This document shows positions 15,101-23,659 of a DNA stretch of 64,000 nt, in pieces. Position numbers and translations under genes: made by a program. The stretch comes from JAPKZH01 sp963715635. Lineage in GTDB: Bacteria; Acidobacteriota; Aminicenantia; Aminicenantales; UBA4085. Position 1 is the first letter of the stretch. Each line of letters starts with the position of its first letter. The stretch is taken from positions 1,364,001 to 1,428,000 of the forward strand of contig OY970261.1 in assembly GCA_963715635.1 (NCBI GenBank). The letters run 5' to 3'. The notes under the pieces were generated by a model. That model was not told the origin of the DNA and did not search any database. It saw only the letters and a list, made by a program, of their open reading frames with translations.

Positions 15101-17620
15101 TTGCGTCCTAAAAGAGGGAATATCATAAAAAAGTTTATTTATACGATCTTTGGATTGGCGCTGTTTCTCGACATTCAGGTCACAGCTCAACAGGGTGGGA
15201 TTCCCAACGCCGCAGAATTGGAAATCGCTCTTCACAAGCTTAATGTCCTTGGCAGCGTCCTCTATGTGGGAGCTCATCCGGATGATGAGAACACGGCTGT
15301 TTTGGCCTGCTTCTCCAAGGGACGAAAATATCGAACGGCCTACCTGTCGCTCACTCGCGGCGAGGGCGGCCAGAATCTGATCGGCCCGGAACAGGGAGCC
15401 GAAATAGGCATGATTCGGACTCAAGAGCTCATGGCGGCCCGCCGGATCGACGGCGCCGAACAATTTTTTACGCGCGCCATCGATTTTGGCTATTCGAAGA
15501 CCGCGGAGGAAACGTTTGAATTTTGGGGGAAAGAAAAAATCCTTGGGGATATTGTCTGGGTGATTCGAAAATTCCGCCCCGATGTGATCATGAGCCGTTT
15601 TACGGCCGAGAACTCCGGCGGACACGGCCACCATGTTGCGTCCGGCTTATTAATTAAAGAGGCATTTACGGCCGCCGCTGATCCGAATCAATTCCCTGAA
15701 CAGTTGAAATATGCAGCGCCCTGGAGGGCGAAAAGACTGTTATGGAACAGCTTCCGCCCCACTCAGGACGAGATCAAAAGCCGGTTGCGGGTCGATACGG
15801 GCGAATATAATCCTTCATTGGGAAAATCGTACTCGGAGATCGCCGGGGAGAGCCGATCCCAACATAAGAGCCAGGGATTCGGCTCGGCCGGACGGCGAGG
15901 AACCCAATACGATTACTTTGAGGTTGCGGCTGGAGAGCCGGCGACGAACGACCTTTTCGAGGGGATCGATCTATCATGGAATCGAGTCCCCGGCGGGCGA
16001 AAAGTGGGTCTCATCTTGGCCGAGAGCTTGAGGTCTTTTGACCCCCAACATCCCTCAAAATCGATCCCCAGCCTGTTGGCTGTCTATGCAGAGTTAGCCA
16101 AAGTCCCGGAAGACAATTGGGTTCGTATCAAAAAAGAAGAATTGTTGCGTGTCATTCAGGCCTGTGCCGGAATCTGGATGGAGGCCATGGCCGACGACTT
16201 TGCGGCTGCTCCGGGAGATGCCGTTCAAATAAAAATGTCGATCGTCAATCGATCTGACCAACCCTTTACGCTTCACAGCCTAAGCTTTCCAAAAACCGGT
16301 CCTGATTCCATACTCGATCGCACCCTAAAAAACAACGATCCTCTCACCATCGACCAAACGATCCAGATCCCCAAGGATTTTCCCCTCTCCCAGCCCTATT
16401 GGCTGGAAGCCTCGCATCGAGAAGGCATATTTTCGGTCGGGGACCAAAATCTCATCGGACTGGCAGAAAACCCTCCTTCCATCAGTGCGAAAATCGGATT
16501 GAGCGCCGATGGACATCTTCTCGAATATTCCATCCCCCTGCTCTTTCGATGGACGGATCAGGTGAACGGCGAACTTTACCGGCCTTTCGAGATCAGACCA
16601 CGGGTGACAATCCAGATCGAGGATAAAGTCAATATTTTTGCCGGCGAAAGTCCCAAGATCATAAAAGTCAGGCTAAAGAGCCACTCTCAAAATGTCGCAG
16701 GTCTGATCCGACTCAGAGGATCGGATCTTTGGAAGATAACCCCGGCCAGCCTTCCCTTTTCTTTAGCCGGAAAATATGAAGAGTGCGAGGTCGCCTTTGA
16801 CGTTTTGCCGCCGAAATATGCCGACGAAGCCGACCTGACGGCGGAAGCCGAAGTCGGCGGAGAAAAAATGAGCCGGGCCTTGGTGGAAATCTCATACCCC
16901 CACATTCATCGACAGGTCTATTTCCCGGACAGCCGATTCAAAGTCGTCAAACTCGATGTTAAAACCGAAGGAAAGAGACTTGGTTATGTCATGGGGGCTG
17001 GGGATGAAGTCCCCGATGCCTTGCAAAATCTCGGGTATGAAGTGATTCAGTTGAATGATGGGATGCTCGAAAACTTGGATCTTTCTCAATTCGATGCGAT
17101 CATGACGGGCGTCAGGGCCTATAATACCCGGGAAGGTCTCAGGCTCGCCAAAGAAAGGCTCCTCCAATACGTCGAACACGGCGGGACCCTCGTTGTTCAG
17201 TATAATGTGGCCTCCGCGCAGTTGACCAACCGGATCGGTCCCTATCCCTTGACCATTGGGCGAGACCGTGTGAGTGTCGAAAACGCGCCGGTGGCTTTTC
17301 TCGTTCCAGAGCATCCGCTTTTGAATTTTCCCAATAAGATCACTCAAAAAGATTTTGAAGGGTGGATTCAGGAGAGAGGTTTGTATTTTGCTGCTCAGTG
17401 GGACGAAAAATATGAAACGGTTCTCTCTTGCCACGATCCCGGGGAATCGGATAAAAAAGGCGGTCTCTTGTACGCTCGATGCGGAAAAGGAGTTTTTATC
17501 TACACCGCCTACGCCTGGTTTCGGCAGTTGCCGGCGGGCGTGCCGGGGGCCTTTCGGCTTTTTGCCAATATGATTTCGGCGGGGAAATACACTGGAAAAC
17601 CAATCTCCGGAAAAAATTGA
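15101..17620 (+). CDS. Large exported PIG-L/LmbE-family deacetylase-like protein
   Basis: An 839-residue secreted protein. The N-terminal PIG-L domain (about residues 35-290) has the zinc motif GAHPDDENTAV and the later SGGHGHHVASG histidines, with LTRGEGGQNLIG as the substrate loop. Members remove N-acetyl groups from amino sugars. The C-terminal ~400 residues comprise beta-sandwich domains and a ThuA/glutamine-amidotransferase-like segment (GYEVIQLNDGML, DAIMTGVRAYNTREGL). A signal peptide (FIYTIFGLALFLDIQVTAQ) follows the start. TTG at 15101 lacks a ribosome site. The sequence agaggg lies 6 bases before an ATA (15125) followed by AAA AAG, where the natural start may be. It heads the bacillithiol gene cluster. 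Confidence 0.85.
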   Translation: MRPKRGNIIKKFIYTIFGLALFLDIQVTAQQGGIPNAAELEIALHKLNVLGSVLYVGAHPDDENTAVLACFSKGRKYRTAYLSLTRGEGGQNLIGPEQGAEIGMIRTQELMAARRIDGAEQFFTRAIDFGYSKTAEETFEFWGKEKILGDIVWVIRKFRPDVIMSRFTAENSGGHGHHVASGLLIKEAFTAAADPNQFPEQLKYAAPWRAKRLLWNSFRPTQDEIKSRLRVDTGEYNPSLGKSYSEIAGESRSQHKSQGFGSAGRRGTQYDYFEVAAGEPATNDLFEGIDLSWNRVPGGRKVGLILAESLRSFDPQHPSKSIPSLLAVYAELAKVPEDNWVRIKKEELLRVIQACAGIWMEAMADDFAAAPGDAVQIKMSIVNRSDQPFTLHSLSFPKTGPDSILDRTLKNNDPLTIDQTIQIPKDFPLSQPYWLEASHREGIFSVGDQNLIGLAENPPSISAKIGLSADGHLLEYSIPLLFRWTDQVNGELYRPFEIRPRVTIQIEDKVNIFAGESPKIIKVRLKSHSQNVAGLIRLRGSDLWKITPASLPFSLAGKYEECEVAFDVLPPKYADEADLTAEAEVGGEKMSRALVEISYPHIHRQVYFPDSRFKVVKLDVKTEGKRLGYVMGAGDEVPDALQNLGYEVIQLNDGMLENLDLSQFDAIMTGVRAYNTREGLRLAKERLLQYVEHGGTLVVQYNVASAQLTNRIGPYPLTIGRDRVSVENAPVAFLVPEHPLLNFPNKITQKDFEGWIQERGLYFAAQWDEKYETVLSCHDPGESDKKGGLLYARCGKGVFIYTAYAWFRQLPAGVPGAFRLFANMISAGKYTGKPISGKN

Positions 17621-17738
17621 GCAGGACCCGGAACGGCCTCCCTTCTTTTCGTCGTGGAGAGGTTTGTATGCGGCCGTTGTCTTGAATTTGGCGCTTCAAA
17701 TCCTGCTCTTTTATCTTTTCGCAAAAGCTTTTCAATAG
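17592..17738 (+). CDS. Small membrane protein (48 aa) between the PIG-L gene and bshC
   Basis: The open frame reads PPFFSSWRGLYAAVVLNLAL followed by QILLFYLFAKAFQ and then TAG. An acidic/proline-rich head is followed by a single strong transmembrane helix ending in Ala-Phe, a layout I associate with small membrane proteins encoded beside sodium:solute symporters in Bacteroidetes-like genomes (from memory). No ATG, GTG or TTG exists in the frame, which opens after a TGA at 17571. CTG 17592 (LENQSP...) with gcgggg upstream is the likeliest start, overlapping the PIG-L stop by 29 bases. Its position in a tight operon and its protein-like composition support it. Function is unknown; a symporter accessory role is a guess. 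Confidence 0.6.
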   Translation: MENQSPEKIEQDPERPPFFSSWRGLYAAVVLNLALQILLFYLFAKAFQ

Positions 17739-17796
17739 ATGCCGGCTTCGATGGTTTGAAAGAAATTCGAATCAGTCTCGCTTGGAGCAAGCCTTG

Positions 17797-19416
17797 ATGG
17801 TGATACCAACGAACGAACTTCCGCATCATTTGCCCCTCGTTGATGACTATGTTAATGATTACGGCAAAGTGCAGGAATTTTACAATGGCGATTTTCGGGA
17901 GCTCGCCGCATTCAAGCGCCAAACCGAGAGAGTTCAATCGCGTCACCTTCCGCGGGAAAACCTAGCCGCTGTTTTGAAGGAACAAAATAAAAGTTACGGA
18001 TGCGGGCCTCAATCTCTGGGTCAGATCGAGAAAATCGTCCGGGAGCAGGCCTGCGCCGTCGTCACCGGACAGCAGGTTGGCCTATTTTCCGGGCCGCTCT
18101 ACACGATCTATAAAGCCCTGACCGCGATTAAACTCTCGGAACACCTAAACCGCTGCCGCCTCGGATGTTTTGTGCCGATATTTTGGCTGGCTTCCGAAGA
18201 TCACGATTTGGCGGAGATCGACCATATCGCCCTCCTAGATAAAAATAACCGGCTTGAAGAAGTCCGTTGCCGAATGCCTTCGTCTGAATTCAAGATACCC
18301 GCCTCGAATATCATCCTGCCCTCGGAAATTTTGGATTGTATCCAGCGGCTGAAGGATTTAACCCTGGATTCCGAATTCAAAGCGGATATAATCAACGATC
18401 TGAGCGAAGCCTACCAGCCCGGCCGATCGTTTGCCGAGGCCTTCGCTCGATGGATGACCCGATTGTTCAAGTCCTATGGATTGATATTTATCGACGCCAG
18501 CCATCCTCGCCTGAAAGAATTGGGGAGGGACGTTTTTTATCAGGAGATCGCCGAAGAGTCTCCCTCGAGCCAACAGGCTATGGCCACCTCCCAGAGAATC
18601 CGGCAAGCTGGATATGACACGCAAATTCCTCTCCACGAGGGGATCCTCAATATTTTTTATACGGAGCGGGAACGGCGGGCCATTCAATGGAAAGAGGGCG
18701 CGTTCGGCATCAAGGGAATGCCGCCCATGCGCACGAAAGAAGAGCTGCTGACTTTGGCGAAGGAAAAGCCGTTTTTATTCAGCCCGAACGTCCTTCTCCG
18801 TCCTCTCTACCAGGACGCCCTGTTGCCCACGGTCGCCTACATCGGCGGTCCGGGGGAAATCGCTTATTTCGCCCAGATGAGAGGAGTTTACGAAAGGTTC
18901 CGTTTGCCGATGCCGGTGATTTATCCGCGAATGAACGTGACCATCGTCGAAAAGAAAGTGGATCATGTCCTGAAGAAATACAACTTGAAAATTCAGGACC
19001 TCTGGGGCCAGCCGGTCGGGATCATCGGAGAAATCGGCAAAAAACAAATTCCTGATTCTCTGGACAAGGCCTTGCGCCTCGTCCTCAATCATCTGGAACA
19101 GGACTTTGAATCTCTGAAGGGGGAGATCCTGGCCTTCGAACCCGCATTGAAAGATTCGCTCGATCAGGCCAAGGGCAAAATGAATCAACAATGGAAATTC
19201 ATGGAAAAAAAGATTCTGCAGGCGAGCAGGAAGCGGAACGAAACCGCGATCCAGCAACTTCACAAGGCCATCGACAATCTCTACCCGAACCAACACCTTC
19301 AGGAAAGGGTCTTTAATATCGTGCCGTATATCATGAAATACGGCTATGCCTTCATGGATAAACTTGACCAAGCCATCGATCTCGATGAGCATGACCATCA
19401 GGTTCTATTCACGTGA
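17797..19416 (+). CDS. bshC: BshC, putative cysteine ligase of bacillithiol synthesis
   Basis: BshC adds L-cysteine to glucosaminyl-malate, the last step of bacillithiol synthesis in the cytoplasm. The family signature is CAVVTGQQVGLFSGPLYTIY then KALTAIKL, followed by PIFWLASEDHDLAEI and, further on, PRMNVTIVEKKVD. A long C-terminal coiled coil (LEQDFESLKGEILAFEPALK onwards) and a final ERVFNIVPYIMKYG match the usual architecture and length (about 540). I place the start at ATG 17797, with tggagc 9 bases upstream; an upstream TTG (17782) is possible. bshB1 starts 28 bases after its stop, and bshA follows. Confidence 0.93.
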   Translation: MVIPTNELPHHLPLVDDYVNDYGKVQEFYNGDFRELAAFKRQTERVQSRHLPRENLAAVLKEQNKSYGCGPQSLGQIEKIVREQACAVVTGQQVGLFSGPLYTIYKALTAIKLSEHLNRCRLGCFVPIFWLASEDHDLAEIDHIALLDKNNRLEEVRCRMPSSEFKIPASNIILPSEILDCIQRLKDLTLDSEFKADIINDLSEAYQPGRSFAEAFARWMTRLFKSYGLIFIDASHPRLKELGRDVFYQEIAEESPSSQQAMATSQRIRQAGYDTQIPLHEGILNIFYTERERRAIQWKEGAFGIKGMPPMRTKEELLTLAKEKPFLFSPNVLLRPLYQDALLPTVAYIGGPGEIAYFAQMRGVYERFRLPMPVIYPRMNVTIVEKKVDHVLKKYNLKIQDLWGQPVGIIGEIGKKQIPDSLDKALRLVLNHLEQDFESLKGEILAFEPALKDSLDQAKGKMNQQWKFMEKKILQASRKRNETAIQQLHKAIDNLYPNQHLQERVFNIVPYIMKYGYAFMDKLDQAIDLDEHDHQVLFT

Positions 19417-19444
19417 TGGATTCCATTCCGTCAAGAAGATTGTC

Positions 19445-20182
19445 ATGGACCTGGATGCTTTAGCGTTTGGGGCACATGCCGATGATGTCGAATTGGCTTG
19501 CGGCGGCACGCTTGTCACATTAGCGGCGTTGGGTCATAAAACCGGAGTCGTCGTGCTGACCCGAGGGGAGATGGCCAGCCGGGGCAGCGTCGAAATCCGC
19601 GCTCGAGAGTTTATGAATTCGGCGGAGATCATGGGTTTGGCGGCTCATCAAATGCTGGACATTCCCGATGGACGGGTTGAGGTGACCTGGACGAACAAAC
19701 TCAAGATCATCGAAGCCCTGCGCACCTACAAACCGAAAATCGTTTTTGCCCCCTATTGGGTCGACCGTCACCCGGATCATGAACAAACGTCCCAGCTCGT
19801 GCGTCAAGCGGCGTACCTGGCCGGATTGAAAAAACTTGAAACCGGGCAGCCGCCCTTTCGACCCCACAAGGTCATTTTTTACCAGAGCCGATATGAGTTC
19901 ACGCCCTCTTTTATCGTCGATATTTCCAGTGGGCACGAACAAAAAATGAAAGCGATCATGGCTTACCGGTCCCAATTCCATCGTCAGGATCATGCCGCAT
20001 CCGAGGCTGAGGACACCCTCATCAGCCGGCCCGAATTCCTGAACAGCATCGAGACCCGAGACAAGCGGTACGGTGCCTCTGTCGGTGTGAAATATGGCGA
20101 GCCCTTTCTCGTTCGAGAAGCCATTCAACTGAAGGATCCGGTTGAGTTTTTCGGACCGGAGTATTTATGGACAATACCATGA
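19445..20182 (+). CDS. bshB1: BshB1, N-acetylglucosaminyl-malate deacetylase
   Basis: A zinc-dependent PIG-L family deacetylase that removes acetate from GlcNAc-malate, the second step of bacillithiol synthesis. MDLDALAFGAHADDVELACG is the family N-terminus. The usual HPDD is HADD here, which keeps the His and both Asp. Further matches are VLTRGEMASRG, DIPDGRVEVTW and the metal/substrate motif YWVDRHPDHEQT. Near the end, RDKRYGASVGVKYGEPF is the typical hexamer-contacting substrate loop. The start is taken at ATG 19445, where the conserved domain begins; an ATG at 19391 inside bshC is in frame but would add 18 atypical residues. The next gene, bshA, begins 40 bases after its stop. Confidence 0.93.
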   Translation: MDLDALAFGAHADDVELACGGTLVTLAALGHKTGVVVLTRGEMASRGSVEIRAREFMNSAEIMGLAAHQMLDIPDGRVEVTWTNKLKIIEALRTYKPKIVFAPYWVDRHPDHEQTSQLVRQAAYLAGLKKLETGQPPFRPHKVIFYQSRYEFTPSFIVDISSGHEQKMKAIMAYRSQFHRQDHAASEAEDTLISRPEFLNSIETRDKRYGASVGVKYGEPFLVREAIQLKDPVEFFGPEYLWTIP

Positions 20183-20222
20183 ACATCAAATATTTGATCG
20201 ATCATCGAGGAGGATCCTCCAC

Positions 20223-21344
20223 ATGAAAATCGGAATCGTCTGCTATCCGACCCATGGGGGGAGCGGAGTCGTGGCTTCGGAATTGGCGATTGGTTTAGCG
20301 AAAAAGGGCCATGAGATGCATATCGTCAGCTATGCGCCGCCCTTTCGTTTGCGCACGTTTCATCAAAATGTCTTTATTCATGAGATCGAAGTCGCGTCTT
20401 ATCCGCTGTTCAAGTACCCTCCGTATGAGCTGGGGCTGGTCACCCAATTGGTGGAACTGGCGGAGGCCCATAATCTCGACATTATTCATGCCCATTATGC
20501 GGTTCCCCATGCGGCCAGCGCCTACCTGGCCAAACAGATTTTCAATTCTTCACGGCTGAAAACAATCACCACCCTCCACGGCACGGATATTACCCTAGTC
20601 GGCGCCGATCCGTCATTTCACCGGGTCGTCAAATTCGCCATCGAGAAATCCGACGGTGTGACGGCGGTTTCCCGTTATTTAATGAAACGGACAATCGAAG
20701 AATTCGACATCCGGCGGGAGATCCGGGTCATCCCTAATTTCATCGACGCCGCTCGACCGGCACAGACTCGCGACCTGTGCTCCAGAGAAACGTTTGCGCC
20801 GGGGGGAGAGAAGATTTTGATGCATGCCTCCAATTTCCGGCCGGTGAAAAGGATCGGCGACGTCGTCCGCATTTTCGCCCGGGTTCGTGAACAGATCCCG
20901 GCCAAACTGCTGTTGATCGGCGACGGGCCCGAGCGGCTTTTCATCCAGCAGTTGGTCAGAGAACTGAAGCTCGGCTCCGACGTCCATTTCCTCGGGGAAC
21001 AGGATCAGTTGGAGCCCCTCTTTTTCTGTGCGGACCTGTTTCTCTTGCCCAGCGAACAGGAGAGTTTCGGATTGACGGCTCTGGAGGCCATGAATTGCGG
21101 CGTCCCCGTGATCGGCACCGAAATCGGCGGATTGCCCGAGGTCATTAGGCATGGAGAGACAGGATATTTATTCCCCGTGGGCGATATCACGAACATGGCG
21201 GCGCATGCCGTAGCCCTCCTGCGCGACCCGGCCCGCCTTGAGCTCTTTAAAACCCTGGCCAGGAGGCGGGCCGAGCAATTTTTCAACGCCGACGAGATCA
21301 TCCCTCAGTATGAAGCCTATTATGAAGAAATCTTGAAATTGTAA
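20223..21344 (+). CDS. bshA: BshA, GlcNAc-malate glycosyltransferase
   Basis: A GT4 retaining glycosyltransferase that joins UDP-GlcNAc to L-malate, the first step of bacillithiol synthesis. N-terminal MKIGIVCYPTHGGSGVVASE, FIHEIEVASYPLFKYPPYEL and DIIHAHYAVPHAASA are characteristic of BshA and set it apart from other GT4 enzymes. The donor-site ExxxxxxxE motif is in ESFGLTALEAMNCGVPVIGT. Its 373 residues match the family. ATG 20223 has gaggaggatcc just upstream, while longer in-frame extensions would run into bshB1. The symporter gene begins 3 bases after its stop. Confidence 0.95.
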   Translation: MKIGIVCYPTHGGSGVVASELAIGLAKKGHEMHIVSYAPPFRLRTFHQNVFIHEIEVASYPLFKYPPYELGLVTQLVELAEAHNLDIIHAHYAVPHAASAYLAKQIFNSSRLKTITTLHGTDITLVGADPSFHRVVKFAIEKSDGVTAVSRYLMKRTIEEFDIRREIRVIPNFIDAARPAQTRDLCSRETFAPGGEKILMHASNFRPVKRIGDVVRIFARVREQIPAKLLLIGDGPERLFIQQLVRELKLGSDVHFLGEQDQLEPLFFCADLFLLPSEQESFGLTALEAMNCGVPVIGTEIGGLPEVIRHGETGYLFPVGDITNMAAHAVALLRDPARLELFKTLARRRAEQFFNADEIIPQYEAYYEEILKL

Positions 21345-21347
21345 GCC

Positions 21348-23048
21348 ATGCGTTCTTTAGACTGGATCCTGCTGAGTTCATTCCTCTTATTTGTGACTAT
21401 CTACGGGATTTGGAAAACGCGCGGCAAAAAGGACATCCAGGGCTACTTTCTGGCGAATAAATCGACCCCCTGGTACATCATTACGATTTCGATCATGGCG
21501 ACTCAAGCCAGTGCCATTACATTTCTTTCTACGCCGGGACAAGCCTATGTGGACGGCATGCGGTTTGTTCAGTTCTATTTCGGATTGCCCATCGCCATGG
21601 TCATCCTGTCCATAACGGCCGTTCCCCTTTTCCATAAACTCAAGGTGTATACGGCCTATGAGCTTTTGGAACAGAGGTTTGATTTGAAAAACCGCGTCTT
21701 GGGCTGCATTCTTTTTCTCATCGAACGCGGGCTGGCGGCCGGATTCACGATTCTCGCCCCGGCCCTGATCATTTCTGTCATTCTCGGTTGGGATTTCCGT
21801 CTGACGATCTTCATGACCGGAGGCCTGGTGATCCTGTACACGGCCGCCGGCGGCACGGAAGCCGTCAATAAAACGCATCTTTTGCAGATGACCATCGTTA
21901 CGGCGGGCATGGCCGCGGCGCTTTTTATGGTTTTTCGTCGGCTGCCGCCAGACATTACATTTTTGAATGCCATCCATGTGGCCGGAAAACTCGGAAAACT
22001 GAATGTCATCAATTTCGCTTTTCACTGGAAAGACCGCTACAATTTTTGGTCGGGTCTCATCGGGGGGGGCTTTGTCGCTCTTTCTTACTTCGGGACGGAC
22101 CAAGTGCAGGTCCAGCGCTACCTGACCGGACGTTCGATCGGCCAAAGTCGCATGGGGCTCCTGGCCAACGGAGTGGTCAAAGTCCCCATGCAATTCCTTA
22201 TTCTTTTCATCGGAGCCATGATATTCGTTTTTTATCAATTCGTGACTCCGCCGTTGTTTTTTAATCCGGTGGAGACCGCCAGTATCAAAAACGGTTCATA
22301 CGGGGAAGCCTATACGAAATTGGAAACTGACTATCAAAGCTTGTACGGAGAGAAACAGAAGCAGATCAGGCAAATGCTGGCTGCGATCGAGACCCGAACA
22401 GACGCCGACGTGGATCACGCTCTCCAGAAGCTCCGGCGGACGAGAGAATCGGAACTTGGCATCCGACAAGAAGCCATCCAACTCATCAAAAAAAGCAATC
22501 CGCCAGCCGAGACCAATGATACCAATTACATCTTCTTAAGTTTTGTGACCCGCTTTTTGCCGGTTGGACTTGTCGGACTGATCCTGGCGGCTATTCTCTC
22601 GGCTTCGATGTCGTCGTCATCCGCTGAACTCAATGCCCTGGCTTCCGTCACCGTGATCGATATTTACAAACGCCTGTGCAAGCGAAACGCCTCGGAACGG
22701 CATTATCTCATCGTCTCGAAATTGGCCACGGTTTTTTGGGGACTGTACGCCATTGGTTTTGCCCAATTTGCCAACCACCTCGGCTCATTGATTGAAGCCG
22801 TGAATATTATGGGTTCTTTATTTTATGGCACGATTCTGGGAATTTTTTTAATCGCATTCTATTTTAAAAACATCGGCGGACATGCCACATTTATCGCGGC
22901 GATCATTGCCGAACTGGCCGTGCTGGCCTGCTATTTTTTTGCGGCCATTCCCTATTTATGGTTACCCGTCATCGGATGCGCGATCATCGTCTGTTTGGCC
23001 AACGTGATGAATCCTCTTCTCGCGGAAAGAAAACAAGGGAGGATTTGA
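21348..23048 (+). CDS. Sodium:solute symporter (SSS family)
   Basis: A 566-residue inner-membrane Na+-coupled transporter of the SSS family (about 13 helices). Signature regions are KDIQGYFLANKSTPWYIITI, IMATQASAITFLSTPGQAY, GGFVALSYFGTDQVQVQRYL then TGRS, and AAILSASMSSSSAELNALAS, which holds the Na+-site serines. A ~90-residue extramembrane insertion with heptad-like helices (TKLETDYQSLYGEKQKQIRQ onwards) sits between helices. Homologues with such insertions are typical of Bacteroidetes-like lineages. It starts 3 bases after bshA and is very likely cotranscribed with the bsh genes. Its substrate is unknown; sugar or sialic-acid-type compounds are usual in the family. Confidence 0.9.
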   Translation: MRSLDWILLSSFLLFVTIYGIWKTRGKKDIQGYFLANKSTPWYIITISIMATQASAITFLSTPGQAYVDGMRFVQFYFGLPIAMVILSITAVPLFHKLKVYTAYELLEQRFDLKNRVLGCILFLIERGLAAGFTILAPALIISVILGWDFRLTIFMTGGLVILYTAAGGTEAVNKTHLLQMTIVTAGMAAALFMVFRRLPPDITFLNAIHVAGKLGKLNVINFAFHWKDRYNFWSGLIGGGFVALSYFGTDQVQVQRYLTGRSIGQSRMGLLANGVVKVPMQFLILFIGAMIFVFYQFVTPPLFFNPVETASIKNGSYGEAYTKLETDYQSLYGEKQKQIRQMLAAIETRTDADVDHALQKLRRTRESELGIRQEAIQLIKKSNPPAETNDTNYIFLSFVTRFLPVGLVGLILAAILSASMSSSSAELNALASVTVIDIYKRLCKRNASERHYLIVSKLATVFWGLYAIGFAQFANHLGSLIEAVNIMGSLFYGTILGIFLIAFYFKNIGGHATFIAAIIAELAVLACYFFAAIPYLWLPVIGCAIIVCLANVMNPLLAERKQGRI

Positions 23049-23134
23049 TCAGATGTCGGCGTTCGCCTGATTCGCCTTTTCGAATACGATCGTGGAGGTT
23101 CGCAGCTCAGGCCGGTTGACGAGCGGTTCATATG

Positions 23135-23286
23135 CCCCGTGGCTTGCCACGGGGAACCCGCTCGAGAGGGTTCCAAGGGGGAGTTGCCCCCTTGGTCGCA
23201 GGGCGGGGTTTCATGCCCCGCCCAAGAAGGGGAGGCAGGGCGGCCGGGTCTTCCCGGCGCCCGTTGGAAGGAGTCTTCCCCTCCAA
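23135..23286. repeat. Array of six consecutive hairpins, GC-rich
   Basis: Back-to-back inverted repeats are visible directly. Positions 23135-23154 carry ccccgtggc/gccacgggg. Positions 23153-23174 carry ggaaccc/gggttcc. Positions 23173-23195 carry ccaaggggg/cccccttgg. Positions 23201-23223 carry gggcgggg/ccccgccc. Positions 23238-23262 carry gggc-gccggg/cccggc-gccc. Positions 23264-23286 carry an imperfect ttggaagg/cctccaa-like pair. The first three share their border bases, so neighbouring stems abut or compete. There are no equal spacers, so it is not CRISPR. It lies just past the end of the bsh/symporter operon. Confidence 0.8.
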
Positions 23287-23345
23287 GTTGACTCTGCCCC
23301 CTTTCCTTGTTAATCTTTAGACAAACTGGACATCAAGGCTAAGCA

Positions 23346-23636
23346 GTAGCCACCAAGTGCCCGACGTGTCATTACGAAAATCCTAGCGATACCTATTATT
23401 GCCGGAAGTGCGCCACCCAGATCCGCCCGTTAGAGGGAGACATTTTATCCAAAACGATGACAGTCGGGATGCCCTATAAGGCCTTGGGCCAGGGAAGCCT
23501 TGTGGCCGGAAAATACAGGATTCAGAGCGAGCTGGGAAGAGGGGGGCTGATCCGAAAAACCGAGTTGGAAGCGGATGGAACTGTCAGGGTAATTTTTCGA
23601 ATGCTGATTAACATGGCTCTGTATTATGTGATATGA
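23346..23636 (+). pseudogene. Truncated zinc-ribbon Ser/Thr protein kinase
   Basis: The frame opens after TAA 23340 and reads ATKCPTCHYENPSDTYYCRK then CATQIRP, a two-CxxC zinc ribbon. It continues SLVAGKYRIQSELGRGG, which is the start of a PknB-type kinase domain with its glycine loop. From there the sequence stops matching a kinase (LIRKTELEADGTVRV) and ends at TGA 23634. The expected start codon position is GTA, not ATG or GTG. Kinases of this layout normally run to 500-900 residues. So both the start and about 90% of the protein are lost. Confidence 0.65.
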
Positions 23637-23659
23637 GAATTTTTTGATATCATATATCC

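Noticed and set aside
14572..15126. 184-residue minus-strand ORF over DUF2911
   Set aside because: Shadow of the DUF2911 coding frame.
23135..23286. CRISPR array
   Set aside because: The hairpins have different sequences, no equal spacers and no cas genes nearby.
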